Of a stretch of 64,000 bases of DNA, positions 8,901 to 17,378 are shown in pieces; position 1 is the stretch's first letter; the number at the start of each line of letters is the position of its first letter. This DNA is from Actinoallomurus liliacearum. GTDB lineage: Bacteria > Actinomycetota > Actinomycetes > Streptosporangiales > Streptosporangiaceae. The stretch covers positions 62,001 to 126,000 of the forward strand of contig NZ_BAABHJ010000026.1 of assembly GCF_039542035.1 (NCBI RefSeq), given 5' to 3'. The notes beneath the pieces are model-generated. The model saw only the letters and a program-made list of their open reading frames with translations, had not been told where the DNA came from and made no database searches. The position numbers and the translations under genes are program-made.

Positions 8901-9609
8901 TTCCAAGCCGGGGGCGTACGGCGCGGGCCTGCTGCCGCTGATCGACGCCCGCAACTGGCGGGACGACCGGGACCTCGCCGAGGTGTACGCCGTGTGGGGC
9001 GGCTACGCGTACGGACGCGGCCTGGACGGGCGGGAGGCACGCGGCGACATGGAGGCTGCGTTCCGCCGCATCTCGGTCGCGGCCAAGAACCAGGACACCC
9101 GCGAGCACGACATCATGGACTCCGACGACTACTTCCAGTACCACGGCGGCATGGTCGCCATGGTCCGGGCGCTGACCGGGCGGAACCCGGCCGCGTACGT
9201 CGGCGACTCCGCGCTGCCGGACCAGGTCAAAACGCGGACGCTCGGGGAGGAGACGCACCGGGTGTTCCGGGCACGCGTCGTGAACCCGCGCTGGATCGCC
9301 GCGATGCGCCGGCACGGCTACAAGGGCGCGTTCGAGCTCGCGGCCACCGTCGACTACCTGTTCGGGTACGACGCGACGGCCGGGGTGGTGGACGACTGGA
9401 TGTACGAGAAGCTCGCCCAGGAGTACGTCTTCGACGCCGAGAACCGCGCGTTCATGGAGCAGTCGAACCCCTGGGCGCTGCGCGGCATCACCGAACGCCT
9501 CCTGGAGGCCGCCGACCGCCGCCTGTGGGCCGAACCCGACCCGGAGACGCTGGACCGGCTGCGCCGGACCTACCTCGACCTGGAAGGCGACCTGGAGGCC
9601 GGCGAGTAG
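5971..9609 (+). CDS. cobN: Cobaltochelatase large subunit CobN
   Basis: The 1212-residue catalytic subunit of the ATP-dependent cobaltochelatase, which inserts Co(II) into hydrogenobyrinate a,c-diamide. It shows the family's GKHGTLEWLPGK (near 510), GLVNVLPTGRNFYSVDPKAI (near 820), VSLAESLIRRHLDDTGEYP and the C-terminal EQSNPWALRGITERLLEA, and has the usual length of about 1200. The GTG at 5971 follows GAGGGAAGGAA at 5953-5962; the frame also stays open through the riboswitch, so upstream ATGs must be ignored. Its probable AAA+/vWA partner lies 37 kb away at 46807. Expression should fall when cobalamin is plentiful. Confidence 0.96.
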   Translation: MRVLLLSTADTELLSARSADAGYVTGNPSRLGVADLDALCEGVDVVVVRLLGGLKTWREGVEDLRRRDVPFIALGGEAAPDAELMALSTVPAGVAAETLAYLREGGVDNLRELARFLSDTLLLTGEGFEAPREMPAYGLHRTGGEPEDGRPTVGVVFYRAHELSGNTAFVDTLCARIEELGANALPVFCGSLRSADEGLLELLGRADALVVTVLAAGGAVAADASAGGDEDAWDAGALAALDVPVVQGLCLTTSRATWEASDAALSPMDAAMQVAIPEFDGRLISVPFSFKEDGPDGIPVYAADPERAARVAGIAVRQARLRHTPVADRRLAIVLSSYPTKHSRVGNAVGLDTPASAVRLLGALRAAGYDVGEYPEDGDELIHSLIAAGGHDVEWLTEEQLRAAPARVTLKDYERWFTALPEPLRERMREHWGEPPGELYTDGDDVVLASLRFGNVVLMIQPPRGFGENPVAIYHDPDLPPSHHYLAAYRWLDEVFGADAVVHLGKHGTLEWLPGKGLGLAADCAPDAVLGDLPLVYPFIVNDPGEGTQAKRRGHAVIVDHLVPPMARAETYGDLAKLEQLLDEYATVQALDPAKLPTVRAQIWTLVQAAQLHHDLHVADEPGEADFDDFVLHIDGYLCEVKDVQIRDGLHILGQAPEAEQRVNLVLAVLRAAQVWAGRAGALPGLRAAIAAAYGLDERELLAAPGARVEATALTEVVDGPARTASDLVDLLEAAARRLVVGMETLGWDAPRAAAVCAEVLGREVPEVVALLEFGAREVVPRLDATSGELDAVLHALDGGYVPAGPSGSPTRGLVNVLPTGRNFYSVDPKAIPSRTSWDVGVSLAESLIRRHLDDTGEYPRSVGLTVWGTSAMRTQGDDIAEVLALIGVRPVWDEASRRVTGFEVIPREELGRPRVDVTLRISGFFRDAFPHVIALMDDAIGAVAQLDEADNHVRAHALEDLAGHGDWRRATSRIFGSKPGAYGAGLLPLIDARNWRDDRDLAEVYAVWGGYAYGRGLDGREARGDMEAAFRRISVAAKNQDTREHDIMDSDDYFQYHGGMVAMVRALTGRNPAAYVGDSALPDQVKTRTLGEETHRVFRARVVNPRWIAAMRRHGYKGAFELAATVDYLFGYDATAGVVDDWMYEKLAQEYVFDAENRAFMEQSNPWALRGITERLLEAADRRLWAEPDPETLDRLRRTYLDLEGDLEAGE

Positions 9610-9642
9610 CCGAGAGGCGGCCGACGGCCGCCCGACGACGAG

Positions 9643-9681
9643 ACGGAGCCCCGGGTTCGCAGGCGCGGCCCGGGGCTCCGT
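9643..9681 (+). terminator. Terminator after cobN
   Basis: A perfect 13-bp stem with ACGGAGCCCCGGG at 9643-9655 and its complement at 9669-9681, around a 13-base loop, starting 34 bases after the cobN stop. The arms begin and end with A/T-containing pairs and no T tract follows. Confidence 0.8.
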
Positions 9682-9735
9682 CGTGCGCGAACGTCGATGA
9701 TCGACCGCTGATCGGTTGCGGCAATGTGACCGTGT

Positions 9736-9805
9736 TGTTCGCAGAACGCCTTGTACACGTGATTGATTCTGATCTAAAGTCCCATGCATTGCTCGCAAAC
9801 GAGCA
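9736..9805 (+). promoter_or_regulatory. Upstream region of the sugar ABC operon with candidate operator
   Basis: The stretch before the binding-protein gene contains TGTTCGCA at 9736-9743 and an inverted repeat TGCTCG-CAAA-CGAGCA at 9790-9805. The words TGTTCGCA and AAACGAGCA both recur upstream of the GH114 gene (17379 and 17401). They may mark binding sites for the DeoR-type regulator encoded at 13034-13798. The A+T-rich bases between (GATTGATTCTGATCTAAAG) could hold the promoter. Confidence 0.45.
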
Positions 9806-9855
9806 CCGAATCTGACTGAAGCGCATGCGCGGGCGGCCTGCCCAGGGAGTTATCA

Positions 9856-11160
9856 ATGACGCGCGCAAGAACTCGTCTGCTCGGCCGTACGGCCGGTACG
9901 CGGCTCATGGCGATGGCCACCACGCTCGCTCTCGGGGCCGTGGCGGCCTGCTCCGGAGGAGGATCCGGATCCTCCCACGGCGCGGCCATCTTCTGGCACG
10001 GCTACACCGGGCCGGAGGCGAAGGAGATCGCCGCACTCGGCCAGGAGTGGAACCAGGCCCATCCCGACGAGAAGGTGAACGTCACCTTCGCCGGCAGCAA
10101 CGACGACGCCCTGAAGAAGACGCTCGGCGCGTTCGTGTCCGGCAAGACGCCCGGGGTGGCCTACGAGTTCGGCTCGTCGATCACCACGCTGGCCAAGCGC
10201 CACCAGACGCAGGACATCACCTCGCTGGTGAAGGGCGCCCCCGATTTCAAGTGGGACGATTTCTTCCCGGCCGCCCGGCAGGCGGCCACCACCCCGGACG
10301 GCAAGATCTACGGCGTTCCCGCACTGGTGGACAACCTGGGGCTGGTCTACAACAAGAAGCTGTTCGACGCGGCCGGCCTCTCGTACCCGACGGCGTCCTG
10401 GACCTGGACCGACTTCCAGAACGCCGCGCGCAAGCTGACCGACGCGGGCAAGAAGCAGTACGGCTGGGCCTACGTCAACGACGGCACCGAGGACACCGTC
10501 TGGCGGTTCCTCGCGCTGCTGTGGCAGGCGGGTGGCGACCTGCTCACCCCGGACGGCAAGAAGGCCGCCTTCGACTCGCCGGCCGGCCTGTCCGCCATGC
10601 AGCTGCTGCACGACATGTCCGTGACCGACCACTCGGTCTACCTCGACGGCGGCGACCAGCAGTACCTCAACCTGTTCAACTCCGGGAAGATCGGGATGCT
10701 GTGGACGGGGCCGTGGGACCTGGGCTCCATCACCAAGGACGTGTCGTACGGCGTCCAGATCCTGCCCGGCAAGGTCACCCACGCCACGATCGCCGGGCCG
10801 GACAACTACATGCTGTTCAACAAGTCCGACCGCAAGACCGCGTGGGCCTTCCTGCAGTGGCTGACCTCTCCTGAGGTCCACCTGCGCTTCTCCACCGCGA
10901 CCGGCGACCTGCCGCTGCGGCAGTCGGAGACGCGGCTGCCGGGCTACCAGCAGTTCCTGAAGAAGTACCCCGGCAACAAGGTCTTCGTCGACAACCTGGA
11001 GAAGAACGCCACGAAGTCGCGGCCGAACATCCCCGAGTACTCCAAGATCTCCCAGGCCCTCGGCCTGGCGGTCCAGGCGGTGCTGCTCGGCAAGGCGCAG
11101 CCCCAGGCCGCGCTGGATCAGGCGCGTGACGAGGTCAACACCGTCATGGCGGGCGCGTAA
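9856..11160 (+). CDS. Sugar ABC transporter substrate-binding lipoprotein
   Basis: A 434-residue family-1 extracellular solute-binding protein. A signal peptide of about 31 residues ends in a lipobox (LGAVAAC), so the mature protein should be lipid-anchored outside the membrane. The mature part has the expected early IFWHGYTGPEAKEIAALGQEW, the GKIYGVPALVDNLGLVYNKKLFD hinge strand and a late TAWAFLQWLTSPE helix. Length is normal for MalE/UgpB-type proteins. The start at 9856 has AGGGAG at 9844-9849. It is first in an operon with two permeases; with GH4, GH114 and a PfkB kinase next door, an oligosaccharide containing galactose or galactosamine is the likely cargo (inference). Confidence 0.92.
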   Translation: MTRARTRLLGRTAGTRLMAMATTLALGAVAACSGGGSGSSHGAAIFWHGYTGPEAKEIAALGQEWNQAHPDEKVNVTFAGSNDDALKKTLGAFVSGKTPGVAYEFGSSITTLAKRHQTQDITSLVKGAPDFKWDDFFPAARQAATTPDGKIYGVPALVDNLGLVYNKKLFDAAGLSYPTASWTWTDFQNAARKLTDAGKKQYGWAYVNDGTEDTVWRFLALLWQAGGDLLTPDGKKAAFDSPAGLSAMQLLHDMSVTDHSVYLDGGDQQYLNLFNSGKIGMLWTGPWDLGSITKDVSYGVQILPGKVTHATIAGPDNYMLFNKSDRKTAWAFLQWLTSPEVHLRFSTATGDLPLRQSETRLPGYQQFLKKYPGNKVFVDNLEKNATKSRPNIPEYSKISQALGLAVQAVLLGKAQPQAALDQARDEVNTVMAGA

Positions 11161-12119
11161 TGGCGGTCGCGGCGGCCGATCCGGCCGCGCGCGAACGCCG
11201 CTCCGCCCCGCGCGGCCGCCGGGTCCGCGGGCCCGGCCCGCGGATGCGCCGGGCCGACCACTTCGCCGGCTGGGCCTTCGTGTCCCCGGCCGTGCTCCTC
11301 ATCGGGCTGTTCGGCCTGGTCCCGGTCGTCTGGTCGCTGCTGCTGTCCTTCCAGGAGACGGACCTGACGTCGCCGGGCACGTGGACCGGAGCCGCCAACT
11401 ACCAGAAGATGGTGCACGACCCGGTCTTCTGGCAGGCGGCCCGGCAGACCCTGGTCTACTGCGTGCTGTTCGTGCCGATCACGATGCTGCTGGCCATCCC
11501 CATCGCCGTGCTGCTCAACCAGAAGGTGCGCGGCATGACGTTCTACCGGATGGCGGTCTACGTCCCGCTGGTGACCTCGACGGTCGCCACCGGCGTGATC
11601 TTCAGCTGGCTCCTCAACCCGCAGTTCGGCCTGGTGAACGCAGCTCTGGGCAAGGTGGGCCTGCCCCAGCAGGGGTTCTTCCAGAGCACGGGCGAGGCGC
11701 TGCCCGCGGTCGTGGGGATGACCGTCTGGGGCTGGCTCGGCTTCGCGGTGATCATCTATCTCTCGGCCCTGCAGAACGTCCCGCGTGAGCTCATGGAGGC
11801 CGCGGCCCTGGACGGCTGCGGACGGGTGAAGGCGTTCTGGAAGGTCGAACTGCCGCTGCTCGCGCCGGCCTCGTCCTTCCTCCTGGTCTGGCTGACGATC
11901 AACGCGCTGCAGCTGTTCGACGAGGTCTACGTGACCACGAAGGGCGGCCCCCTGCACGCCAGCACGGTCCTGGTCTACTACCTGTACCAGCAGGCGTTCG
12001 TGGACTTCGACGGCGGCTACGCCGCCGCGATCGGCAGCGCGCTGTTCGTGGTGATCCTGGCCGTGACCATGGTCCAGCTCTGGCTGAGCCGCCGGGCCTC
12101 CCACTACGAGGTGAACTGA
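11160..12119 (+). CDS. Sugar ABC transporter permease, MalF/UgpA type
   Basis: A 319-residue inner-membrane permease with about six helices. It has the cytoplasmic EAA loop ELMEAAALDGCGRVKAFWKV...LP near residues 210-235, which contacts the ATPase. An Arg-rich N-terminal tail precedes the first helix (GWAFVSPAVLLIGLFGLVPV). Its ATG shares one base with the TAA of the binding-protein gene, so translation is coupled. No ATPase gene accompanies the operon; in actinomycetes many such importers use a shared MsiK-type ATPase encoded elsewhere. Confidence 0.92.
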   Translation: MAVAAADPAARERRSAPRGRRVRGPGPRMRRADHFAGWAFVSPAVLLIGLFGLVPVVWSLLLSFQETDLTSPGTWTGAANYQKMVHDPVFWQAARQTLVYCVLFVPITMLLAIPIAVLLNQKVRGMTFYRMAVYVPLVTSTVATGVIFSWLLNPQFGLVNAALGKVGLPQQGFFQSTGEALPAVVGMTVWGWLGFAVIIYLSALQNVPRELMEAAALDGCGRVKAFWKVELPLLAPASSFLLVWLTINALQLFDEVYVTTKGGPLHASTVLVYYLYQQAFVDFDGGYAAAIGSALFVVILAVTMVQLWLSRRASHYEVN

Positions 12120-12120
12120 G

Positions 12121-13002
12121 ATGGCCGACACCGCGCTCGCCCGATCGAGGGGACACGTCCGCGCGGCGGAGCAGGGGCGTCCGCCTCGCCGGCCGTCCCG
12201 CCGGCCCAGCCCCCTGCACCTGATCCTCATCCCGCTCTCGGCGGTGATGCTCGCCCCGCTCATCTGGATGGTGCTGCTGTCGATCTCCACGGAGGCGGAG
12301 ACGCGGCGGTTCCCCCCGGGGCTGCCGAGCGGCGTCCACTGGCAGAACTACCTCGACGCCTGGCACCAGGGTCCGTTCGGGCACTGGCTGCTGAACAGCG
12401 CGATCGTGTCGGTCAGCTGCGTCATCGGCAACCTGGTGCTGTGCTCGCTGGCCGGCTACGCCTTCGCCCGGATCCCGTTCCTCGGCAACCGGGTGCTGTT
12501 CGTCGTGGTCCTCGCCACGCTGATGGTGCCGTTCCAGATCGTCATGCTGCCCACCCTCATCGTGATGCAGCACCTGCACCTGACCGACACGCTCGGGGCG
12601 CTGATCGCCCCGAACCTCGCCACGCCCTTCGGCGTTTTCCTGATGCGGCAGTTCTTCACCACCGTGCCCAAGGAACTGGAGGAGGCGGCCCGCATCGACG
12701 GCGCCGGACGGCTGCGGACGCTCGCGAGCGTCCTGCTGCCGCTCATGGGCCCCACGCTCGCCACGCTGTCGGTCCTGACCTTCCTCAACGTCTGGAACGA
12801 CTTCCTGTGGCCGCTCATCGCCGTGCAGAGCCCCGGGAACATGACGATCCAGCTAGGCCTGCAGAACTTCCAGGGGCAGCACTTCACGAACTGGCCCGTG
12901 CTGATGGCCGGCACCGTGACCAGCCAGATCCCGGTGCTCGTCCTCTTCGTCTTCGCGCAGCGCTTCTTCGTCCGCTCCATCGCGTCGTCCGGGCTCAAGT
13001 GA
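12121..13002 (+). CDS. Sugar ABC transporter permease, MalG/UgpE type
   Basis: A 293-residue second permease with the EAA loop KELEEAARIDGAGRLRTL...LP near 180-205 and six predicted helices, starting with LILIPLSAVMLAPLIWMVLL. It begins one base after the previous stop and closes the three-gene importer. It ends 31 bases before the convergent DeoR-type gene with little room for a terminator. Substrate choice rests mainly on the binding protein. Confidence 0.92.
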   Translation: MADTALARSRGHVRAAEQGRPPRRPSRRPSPLHLILIPLSAVMLAPLIWMVLLSISTEAETRRFPPGLPSGVHWQNYLDAWHQGPFGHWLLNSAIVSVSCVIGNLVLCSLAGYAFARIPFLGNRVLFVVVLATLMVPFQIVMLPTLIVMQHLHLTDTLGALIAPNLATPFGVFLMRQFFTTVPKELEEAARIDGAGRLRTLASVLLPLMGPTLATLSVLTFLNVWNDFLWPLIAVQSPGNMTIQLGLQNFQGQHFTNWPVLMAGTVTSQIPVLVLFVFAQRFFVRSIASSGLK

Positions 13003-13033
13003 CCTGGACCGCCTCGTCCGGGCCGGCAGTCGG

Positions 13034-13798
13034 TCAGACGATGGTGACCTCGACGCCCGCCGCGCGGAGCCGGTGCAGCTCGGCCGGGTCGGCGCCCGAG
13101 TCGGTGACCAGCATGGTGATCTCCTCGATGCCCGCGATCCGCGAGAACGCGCGCTTGCCGACCTTCGAGCCGTCGGCCAGCACGACCACCCGCTCGGCGG
13201 TGTGCAGGAAATTGCGGTCGGTCTGCGCCTCCACGTCGTCGTGCGTGCTGATGCCCCGGCCCGCCTCGATGCCGTCGACGCCGATGAAGGCGATGTCCAG
13301 GTTGATCCCGGCGAGGGCCTGCTCGGCGAGCGGGCCGACCAGCTCGTACGACGCCGAGCGCACACTGCCGCCGGTCACCACGAGGTCGATGGCGGGGCGC
13401 ACGGACAGCTCCCCGGCGATGTTCAGCGCGTTCGTGATCACCTTGAGCGGGCGGGCCGACGCGCCGAGGATCCGGGCCAGCTCCGTCACCGTCGTGCCGC
13501 CGCCCAGGCCGACCGCGTGCACGGCGTCGGTCACCAGCCGGGCCGCGGCCTGCGCGATGCGCAGCTTCTCCTCGTGATGGCGGCCCGTGCGATAGCGGAT
13601 CGGCAGCTCGTAGAGGACCTCGGCCGAGACGGCGCCGCCGTGGGTGCGCTTGAGCAGTTGCTGCTCTTCGAGAACACGCAGGTCACGGCGGACGGAGGCG
13701 GGAGACGCGCCCAGGTCGCCGGTGAGGTCCGCCACGGAGACGGAACCGTCCCGGGCCAACCGGTCGAGGATCAGACCGAGACGCTCCTCTTGCCGCAT
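13034..13798 (-). CDS. DeoR/GlpR-family sugar-phosphate-responsive repressor
   Basis: The 254-residue protein has the DeoR N-terminal winged helix (RLGLILDRLARDGSVSVADLTGDLGASPASVRRDL, cut here into parts: RQEERLGLILDRL, then VSVADLTGDLGASPASVRRD, then LKRTHGGA) followed by the DeoRC sensor domain, an ISOCOT fold with GLGGGTTVTELARIL and ADGSKVGKRAFSRI. Proteins of this family usually sense a phosphorylated sugar made by the pathway they control. It is the last gene of the GH4-kinase-deoR run on the minus strand, 97 bases after the kinase, and convergent with the importer. It is the best candidate regulator for the 9.7-17.4 kb locus. Confidence 0.9.
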   Translation of the reverse strand: MRQEERLGLILDRLARDGSVSVADLTGDLGASPASVRRDLRVLEEQQLLKRTHGGAVSAEVLYELPIRYRTGRHHEEKLRIAQAAARLVTDAVHAVGLGGGTTVTELARILGASARPLKVITNALNIAGELSVRPAIDLVVTGGSVRSASYELVGPLAEQALAGINLDIAFIGVDGIEAGRGISTHDDVEAQTDRNFLHTAERVVVLADGSKVGKRAFSRIAGIEEITMLVTDSGADPAELHRLRAAGVEVTIV

Positions 13799-13827
13799 TC
13801 GATCACTATAAGGCGATCACGGCCGCT

Positions 13828-13861
13828 CGTGAACGATTAATTTCGGGGCAAATCGCTCACG
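13828..13861. promoter_or_regulatory. Inverted repeat upstream of deoR
   Basis: CGTGAACGATT (13828-13838) and AATCGCTCACG (13851-13861) are complementary at 10 of 11 positions around 12 bases. The site lies 30 bases before the deoR start, in the only A+T-rich stretch of the gap, and could be an autoregulatory operator or an internal promoter element. Confidence 0.4.
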
Positions 13862-13895
13862 GCGTTGCTCACTTGGTCCCGCCTCCGCACACGCG

Positions 13896-14912
13896 TCACA
13901 CCGCGGTCAGGGGGGCGACGCCGACCTCGACCCGCGCGGCCAGCGCCGCCGCCTCGTCGGGGCCGGCCTGCGCCGTCGTGCCACCGGCGGCACGGGTCGA
14001 CAGCGCCCCGCAGGCGCACCCCCAGGCCAGCGCCTGCGGGAGCGCTCCGGAGGCCAGCCACCCGGCCAGGAAGCCCGCGTCGAAGCCGTCACCGGCGCCC
14101 ACCGTGTCGACCGGGACGACCTCGGGGCCGCGCGCCGTGACGGTCTCCGTGCCGGTCCGGGCGACCACTCCGTGGCGACCGCGCTTCACGACCGGTACGG
14201 GCCCCGCCGCGCGGAGGACGTCGAGCGCGTCGTCCAACCCGTCGATCTCGTCGGCTCCCCGGTCCGGCCCGTCTTCTCGGGCCCCGAGCGCGCCGGCCAG
14301 CGACAGCGCCTCCGCCTCGTTGGGCAGGAGGAACGTGCAGGCGGCGAGCAGGCCGGGAGCGAGCCGCCACGCGCCGGACGGGTCGTCGTTGGTGTCCAGC
14401 GACGTCGACGCGCCGCCGGCCGCCGCGTCGGCCAGCAGCCGCGGCAGGCCGGCCGCCAGCCGCGGCTGCAGGAAGTAGGACGCGGCGTGCACGTGGCGGG
14501 CGGTCAGGTCCGGAACGTGCTCGGGACCGAAGGCGGGCAGGCAGCCGGGCGCGGTGAGGATCGCCCGGTCGCCGTCCGGCCGGTTGAGGCAGACCGTCAG
14601 CGCCGTCGGCAGGGTGTCGTGCCGCGTGCACGCGCTGATGTCCACGCCCGCCGCCGAGAGCGTGTCGAGGACGAAGTCCCCCGCCGGGTCCCGGCCGACC
14701 ATCGCGACCAGCGCCGTGGACAGGCCGAGCCGGGCGGCGCCGTGCGCGACGATCGCCGCCGAGCCGCCCAGCGCCAGGGCGCCGCTGTCCACGAGCGTCT
14801 CGGCCTGGCCGGCGGGCGGCGTCTCCGGAGCCCCCGACACCAGCACGTCCGGGTTCGCGTCGCCGACCACCAGGAGGTCCAGGGCGCCGGACCGGCGCCC
14901 CGCGGCCGTCAC
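13896..14912 (-). CDS. PfkB-family carbohydrate kinase
   Basis: A 338-residue ribokinase-fold sugar kinase. It starts with LDLLVVGDANPDVLV and has GGSAAIVAHGAARLGL (PfkB signature 1 region, near 55-70) and PVDTVGAGDGFDAGFLAGWL (signature 2, near 275-295) with the catalytic Asp of GAGD. The GTG at 14912 overlaps the GH4 stop (GTGA), which fixes the start and couples the genes. A longer open frame continues upstream inside GH4 but is only its antiparallel-codon shadow. In context it should phosphorylate the monosaccharide freed by GH4 (galactose, galactosamine or tagatose are guesses). Confidence 0.9.
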   Translation of the reverse strand: MTAAGRRSGALDLLVVGDANPDVLVSGAPETPPAGQAETLVDSGALALGGSAAIVAHGAARLGLSTALVAMVGRDPAGDFVLDTLSAAGVDISACTRHDTLPTALTVCLNRPDGDRAILTAPGCLPAFGPEHVPDLTARHVHAASYFLQPRLAAGLPRLLADAAAGGASTSLDTNDDPSGAWRLAPGLLAACTFLLPNEAEALSLAGALGAREDGPDRGADEIDGLDDALDVLRAAGPVPVVKRGRHGVVARTGTETVTARGPEVVPVDTVGAGDGFDAGFLAGWLASGALPQALAWGCACGALSTRAAGGTTAQAGPDEAAALAARVEVGVAPLTAV

Positions 14913-16240
14913 CGCGACCCCGGGGAGACCTGGGCCCGCAGGGCCGGGGGCAGGGCGTCGCCGTGCGCGGCCACCATCGCGTCGCACAGCTCCCAGATCT
15001 GGTCGACGGTCAGCGCGGCCGCGGCGGCCGGGTCGGACATCGCCGCGTGCCGGATGTGCCGGGGGTCGCCCTCGACGGCGGCGGCGACGACCAGTTCGAC
15101 GACGTTGAGGAAGCTCCGGTTGAGGGCGGCCAGCTGCGGCGGCAGCGCCCCCACGCCGTGGGGGTGGACGCCGAGCCGGTCGACGGTCGCCGGGACCTCC
15201 ACTCCCGCGCCCGCCGGCAGGTTGGTGATCAGACCGGTGTTGGCGGTGGTGACCTGGATCGAGCGCAGTGTGCCGGTGACGAGGCTGTGGATCACCTGCG
15301 GGGCGTACTCGGTCGCGTCCTCCTCCTCGCGCGGCTCCGGGTTCAGCCCGGCCGCCAGGCGCTCCCGGATCGACTCGTACTCGGCGACGTTGCCCGCGCT
15401 GATCCCGAGGTAGTCGCCGACCGGGATGCGCAGCCGCTCGATCTCGGCGGGATGCCGCAGGTAGAAGGGGACGTACTCGGAGGAGTGCTCGCTGGTCTCG
15501 GTCGGGTAGTAGCCGAGCCGCCGGTACATGTCCACGCGCACCCGCCGGCGCAGCTCGGGGTCGCGCTCGATCGCCGCGTCCAGCGCCGGGTAGAGGTCCC
15601 GGCCCCGGTGCTCCCAGCGCAGGATCCACGCCTGGTGGTTGACCCCGGCCGACAGGAAGTCGACTTCCTCGTGCGGGACGCCGACAATGTCGGACAGCCC
15701 GCGCACGGTCCAGTAGACCGAGTGGCAGAGGCCGGCGGCCTTGAGACGCGGCGCCACCGTGGCGAGGTACTGCAGGTTCATGGCCATCGGGTTGGTGTAG
15801 TTCAGCAGCCACGCGTTGGGGCACACGGCGGCCATGTCGGCGGCCAGCCCCTCCAGCAGCGGGAACGTCCGCAGCGCCCGGAAGATCCCGCCGATGCCCA
15901 GCGTGTCGCCGATCGTCTGCCGCAGCCCGAACTGCGCGGGGACCTCGAAGTCGATGGTCGTGGCGCGGTGACCGCCGACCGCGACCATGTTCACCACGAC
16001 GTCACTGCCGTCCAGCGCGGCCCGGCGGTCGAGCTCCGCGACGATCTCCGGCTTGGCGCCGAACCGCTCCGCCGTACGCCGGGCGAGCGCCTCGGCGACC
16101 GACAGCCGCTCGGGGTCGATGTCGTGCAGCGCGAGGCGGACATCCGCGAGCTCGGGAAAGGACAGGATGTCGCGCAGGAGCTGCTGGGTGAACTCGACAG
16201 AGCCGGCGCCGATGAACGCGATACGGATGGACGGGGACAT
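14909..16240 (-). CDS. GH4 family glycosidase, alpha-galactosidase type
   Basis: A 443-residue NAD- and divalent-metal-dependent GH4 enzyme, cytoplasmic. It shows the Rossmann start IRIAFIGAGSVEFTQQLL, the ALHDIDPERL strand, WLLNYTNPMAMN (near 150), the metal-ligand CHSV (near 175) and SAGVNHQAW. In GH4 the CHSV tetrad marks the alpha-galactosidase (MelA) subgroup, whereas CHG/CHE forms act on other sugars, so alpha-D-galactosides or close analogues are the likely substrates. The ATG at 16240 has GGAAGG about 10 bases before it; a GTG at 16258 is the alternative. It overlaps the kinase gene by 4 bases. Confidence 0.92.
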   Translation of the reverse strand: MSPSIRIAFIGAGSVEFTQQLLRDILSFPELADVRLALHDIDPERLSVAEALARRTAERFGAKPEIVAELDRRAALDGSDVVVNMVAVGGHRATTIDFEVPAQFGLRQTIGDTLGIGGIFRALRTFPLLEGLAADMAAVCPNAWLLNYTNPMAMNLQYLATVAPRLKAAGLCHSVYWTVRGLSDIVGVPHEEVDFLSAGVNHQAWILRWEHRGRDLYPALDAAIERDPELRRRVRVDMYRRLGYYPTETSEHSSEYVPFYLRHPAEIERLRIPVGDYLGISAGNVAEYESIRERLAAGLNPEPREEEDATEYAPQVIHSLVTGTLRSIQVTTANTGLITNLPAGAGVEVPATVDRLGVHPHGVGALPPQLAALNRSFLNVVELVVAAAVEGDPRHIRHAAMSDPAAAAALTVDQIWELCDAMVAAHGDALPPALRAQVSPGSR

Positions 16241-16268
16241 ACAGGGTGAACCTTCCACTTACGGGGGT

Positions 16269-16309
16269 GGCCGGCGGCGGCCCCACGGGTACGAGAACCG
16301 CCGCCGGCC
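16269..16309 (-). terminator. Terminator after the GH114 gene
   Basis: A perfect 12-bp stem, GGCCGGCGGCGG at 16269-16280 with its complement at 16298-16309, around a 17-base loop. It lies 26 bases past the GH114 stop and upstream of GH4, so it separates the secreted enzyme from the intracellular operon. Confidence 0.7.
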
Positions 16310-16334
16310 GGTACAGCCGGGTTACAGGGGTGGG

Positions 16335-17189
16335 TCAGACGCCGCGGCAGGGCACGCGGTAGGCGTCGAGATCGAGGTTCTTCTTCAGGGAGTTGAAGTT
16401 CTGCGCGTTGGCCTTGGTGCAGAACTTCGAGGTGCTCAAGGTGTACTCCACGTTGAACACGGCCTTGCCCGCGGCCACGTACTTGTCATAGCCGTAGCCG
16501 GTCTGCGCCGTGGTGCACTCGTCGTTCGTCCAGCACTCCTCGTTCAGCGCCCAGTCGAAGTACGGCTGGAGCGCCTTCAGTTGGTCGGTGTCGTTCTTCA
16601 GGCCCGCGGACAGCCCGCGCTTGTGCGCCTCGTTGGCCAGCCAGGTGTTGAACGCCAGCTGGTCGGTCGCGGTCAGCGGGAAGCCGGGGCTGTTGGTGTA
16701 GCCGTCGACGTTGTCGAACTCGATCGCGTCGAAGCCCTTCGTCTTGCACATGTCCATGCGCTTGGTGAGGATCGTGCCGAGCGTGCCGCCGTACTGCCGG
16801 ATGTCCAGCCAGCGCTCACCGGGCCAGTCGTCGAGGTTGTTGCCGAGCACACTGCTCGGGAAGTCACCGGCGTCGCTCCGCCAGTCCTCGTACGTTCCGG
16901 CGCTGATGTAGCAGACGACCTTGCGGCCGGACTTGCTCGAGTGCAGGTTCGCCACGTCGGCGGCGGTGGCGTTGAACCCGTCGATGTCGTACATCGCCAC
17001 GTCGAGGTACGGCGCGGACGGTACGGAGGACAGCTGCCACTGCCAGCTCGTGTTCAGGGCGGGCTTCCAGCAGCCGCTGCAGGAGACCGGGCTCGGCAGG
17101 GTCGCCGCGTCGGCCGGGAGGACCAGGCCGAGGCAGGCGATGAGTGCCGCGCTGAGGGCGGAGATGACGAGACGTGCTCTTTCGCGCAT
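16335..17189 (-). CDS. Secreted GH114 endo-alpha-1,4-polygalactosaminidase-like protein
   Basis: A 284-residue TIM-barrel protein of family GH114, known from endo-alpha-1,4-polygalactosaminidases such as fungal Ega3. A signal peptide (LVISALSAALIACLGLVLPADA) ends near residue 28. Family motifs are PYLDVAMYDIDGFNA, KVVCYISAGTYEDWRSDAG, ERWLDIR and GFDAIEFDNVDGYTN; the Asp and Glu in the last two are the expected active-site acids. SAGLKNDTDQ follows. The ATG at 17189 has GAGGAG 7 bases upstream; a longer frame from 17243 lacks this. A family-wide fit is strong, the exact polymer is inference: galactosaminogalactan or a galactosamine-bearing wall polymer. Confidence 0.88.
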   Translation of the reverse strand: MRERARLVISALSAALIACLGLVLPADAATLPSPVSCSGCWKPALNTSWQWQLSSVPSAPYLDVAMYDIDGFNATAADVANLHSSKSGRKVVCYISAGTYEDWRSDAGDFPSSVLGNNLDDWPGERWLDIRQYGGTLGTILTKRMDMCKTKGFDAIEFDNVDGYTNSPGFPLTATDQLAFNTWLANEAHKRGLSAGLKNDTDQLKALQPYFDWALNEECWTNDECTTAQTGYGYDKYVAAGKAVFNVEYTLSTSKFCTKANAQNFNSLKKNLDLDAYRVPCRGV

Positions 17190-17378
17190 GGGCGCTCCTC
17201 GTGAGTCGATGAAACACGGGGCGGCATGCGTGCTGTTCCGCACTCCCCGTACGCGCCGGCCCCGGAATCTCCGCGGCGGCCAGGGTGGCGTCGCCCATAT
17301 GGATCCGCAGGACTGACGCCAGCACGCGAAAGAGCTCTCCTTCCATCCGGCAGGACTGAGGATTGCTCATTCATGCTC

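Noticed and set aside
7756..9798. 680-residue minus-strand reading frame inside cobN
   Set aside because: It is an antisense shadow of a strongly supported gene. The product is Arg/Ala/Gly/Val-rich with no recognisable domain, and high GC keeps several frames open.
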